From Acetobacter aceti (GTDB lineage Bacteria > Pseudomonadota > Alphaproteobacteria > Acetobacterales > Acetobacteraceae): DNA of 64,000 bases. A model generated the notes under the pieces. It made no database searches. It had not been told where the DNA came from and worked only from the letters and a program-made list of their open reading frames with translations. Location: contig NZ_CP014692.1 in NCBI RefSeq assembly GCF_002005445.1, positions 3,554,001 to 3,618,000 of the forward strand, given 5' to 3'. The translations under genes and the position numbers were made by a program. Positions 63,537 to 64,000 of the stretch are shown here, piece after piece. Position 1 is the first letter of the stretch; each line of letters starts with the position of its first letter.

Positions 63537-64000
63537 ATGAACGACAGAGCCGCCATCATTGCCACTCTTCTGAACACACCAGGCGAGGATCTTCCGGTCC
63601 GGGCGTGCCTGCCGACCCTGACCGCGACACTGGAGACGCAATCCAGCGCCGTGCTGGTGGCGCCTCCGGGGGCGGGCAAGACCACACTCGCGCCTCTGGC
63701 GCTGCTGGCGGCGACGTGGCGCGGTCAGGGTGAGCGGATCATCATGCTCGAACCCAGACGGCTGGCGGCACGGGCGGCGGCGCAGAGGATGGCGTCCCTG
63801 CTGGGTGAGAGGGCTGGAGAGACAGTCGGGTTTCGCACACGACTGGAAAGCGCCGTCTCGGAGGTGACCCGCATCGAGGTGGTGACGGAAGGGCTGTTCC
63901 TGCGCCGCCTGCTGTCCGATTCGACACTGGACGACGTGGCGTGTGTGATCTTTGATGAAATCCACGAGCGGTCTCTGGATGCCGATCTGGCGCTCGCCTT
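63537..64000 (+). CDS. hrpB: ATP-dependent helicase HrpB (5' part, cut by window end)
   Basis: The first 154 residues of a DEAH-type helicase are visible; the gene runs past the window. After a short N-terminus ('LPVRACLPTLTATLETQSSA') come motif I 'VLVAPPGAGKTTLAPLALL', Ia 'IIMLEPRRLAARAAAQRM' and 'GETVGFRTRLESAVS'. Motif Ib is 'VVTEGLFLRRLL' and motif II 'VIFDEIHERSLDADLAL' (DEIH). The block order and GFRTR/ TEGLF wording are typical of HrpB rather than HrpA. The role of HrpB in bacteria is not well defined. Confidence 0.92.
   Translation, partial: MNDRAAIIATLLNTPGEDLPVRACLPTLTATLETQSSAVLVAPPGAGKTTLAPLALLAATWRGQGERIIMLEPRRLAARAAAQRMASLLGERAGETVGFRTRLESAVSEVTRIEVVTEGLFLRRLLSDSTLDDVACVIFDEIHERSLDADLALA

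Overview
The window looks like chromosomal DNA of an acetic acid bacterium (Acetobacteraceae, Acetobacter-like). The main reasons are a secreted Hint-domain protein of the type common in that family, a Suv3-type helicase, an origin-type block of alphaproteobacterial genes (maf, hemE, hemJ, then mnmE-mnmG-rsmG-parA-parB), and moderately high GC. Genus assignment is inference; no rRNA is present.

Left end (1-4.9 kb): a decayed mobile element ending at the 3' end of a tRNA-Ala(GGC). It holds a DUF4160/DUF2442 pair, a 5'-truncated Toprim primase and a DUF927 helicase broken by an internal deletion. A 1-kb non-coding stretch with iteron-like repeats and one perfect DnaA box follows. From 5 to 9 kb come maf, a 375-bp gap packed with GTAC motifs and DnaA-box-like sites (probable chromosomal origin), hemE, a HAD phosphatase, hemJ and a Spy/CpxP-like protein. 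A three-gene phage tail/lysis remnant follows (9-10.5 kb), then a lipoprotein, an unknown protein, Hsp33 and the argD-argF arginine genes (to 16.6 kb).

16.9-27.4 kb is the most interesting metabolic locus. A complete UrtABCDE-type ABC importer runs divergently from a very large sensor that fuses an NCS1 permease-like membrane domain to a hybrid histidine kinase. Its LuxR-type response regulator follows, and then a convergent formamidase (AmiF) with the exact E60-K133-C166 triad. No urease is seen. The simplest reading is a sensed, induced uptake and hydrolysis pathway for formamide, short amides or urea as nitrogen source. After it come MntH, an aminotransferase, a remnant of a surface protein killed by a stop codon, and a periplasmic purine-nucleoside pair (nucleoside permease plus exported adenosine deaminase). 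An exported M1 peptidase, a glycine-rich secreted protein and YggT follow.

37.6-39.7 kb is a small island at the 3' end of tRNA-Ala(CGC): HicAB toxin-antitoxin, two overlapping unknown genes and an integrase remnant. Next are uvrA, a probable L,D-transpeptidase-fold effector with a secreted partner (43.5-44.6 kb), the Suv3-like helicase, a DUF2501 protein and tRNA-Lys. The minus-strand parB-parA-rsmG-mnmG-mnmE run has parS sites inside rsmG and mnmE. The right end carries ogt, two GT2 and one GT8 glycosyltransferases around the Hint-domain surface protein, a DsbD-type thiol-disulfide transporter that seems to start at CTG, and the beginning of hrpB.
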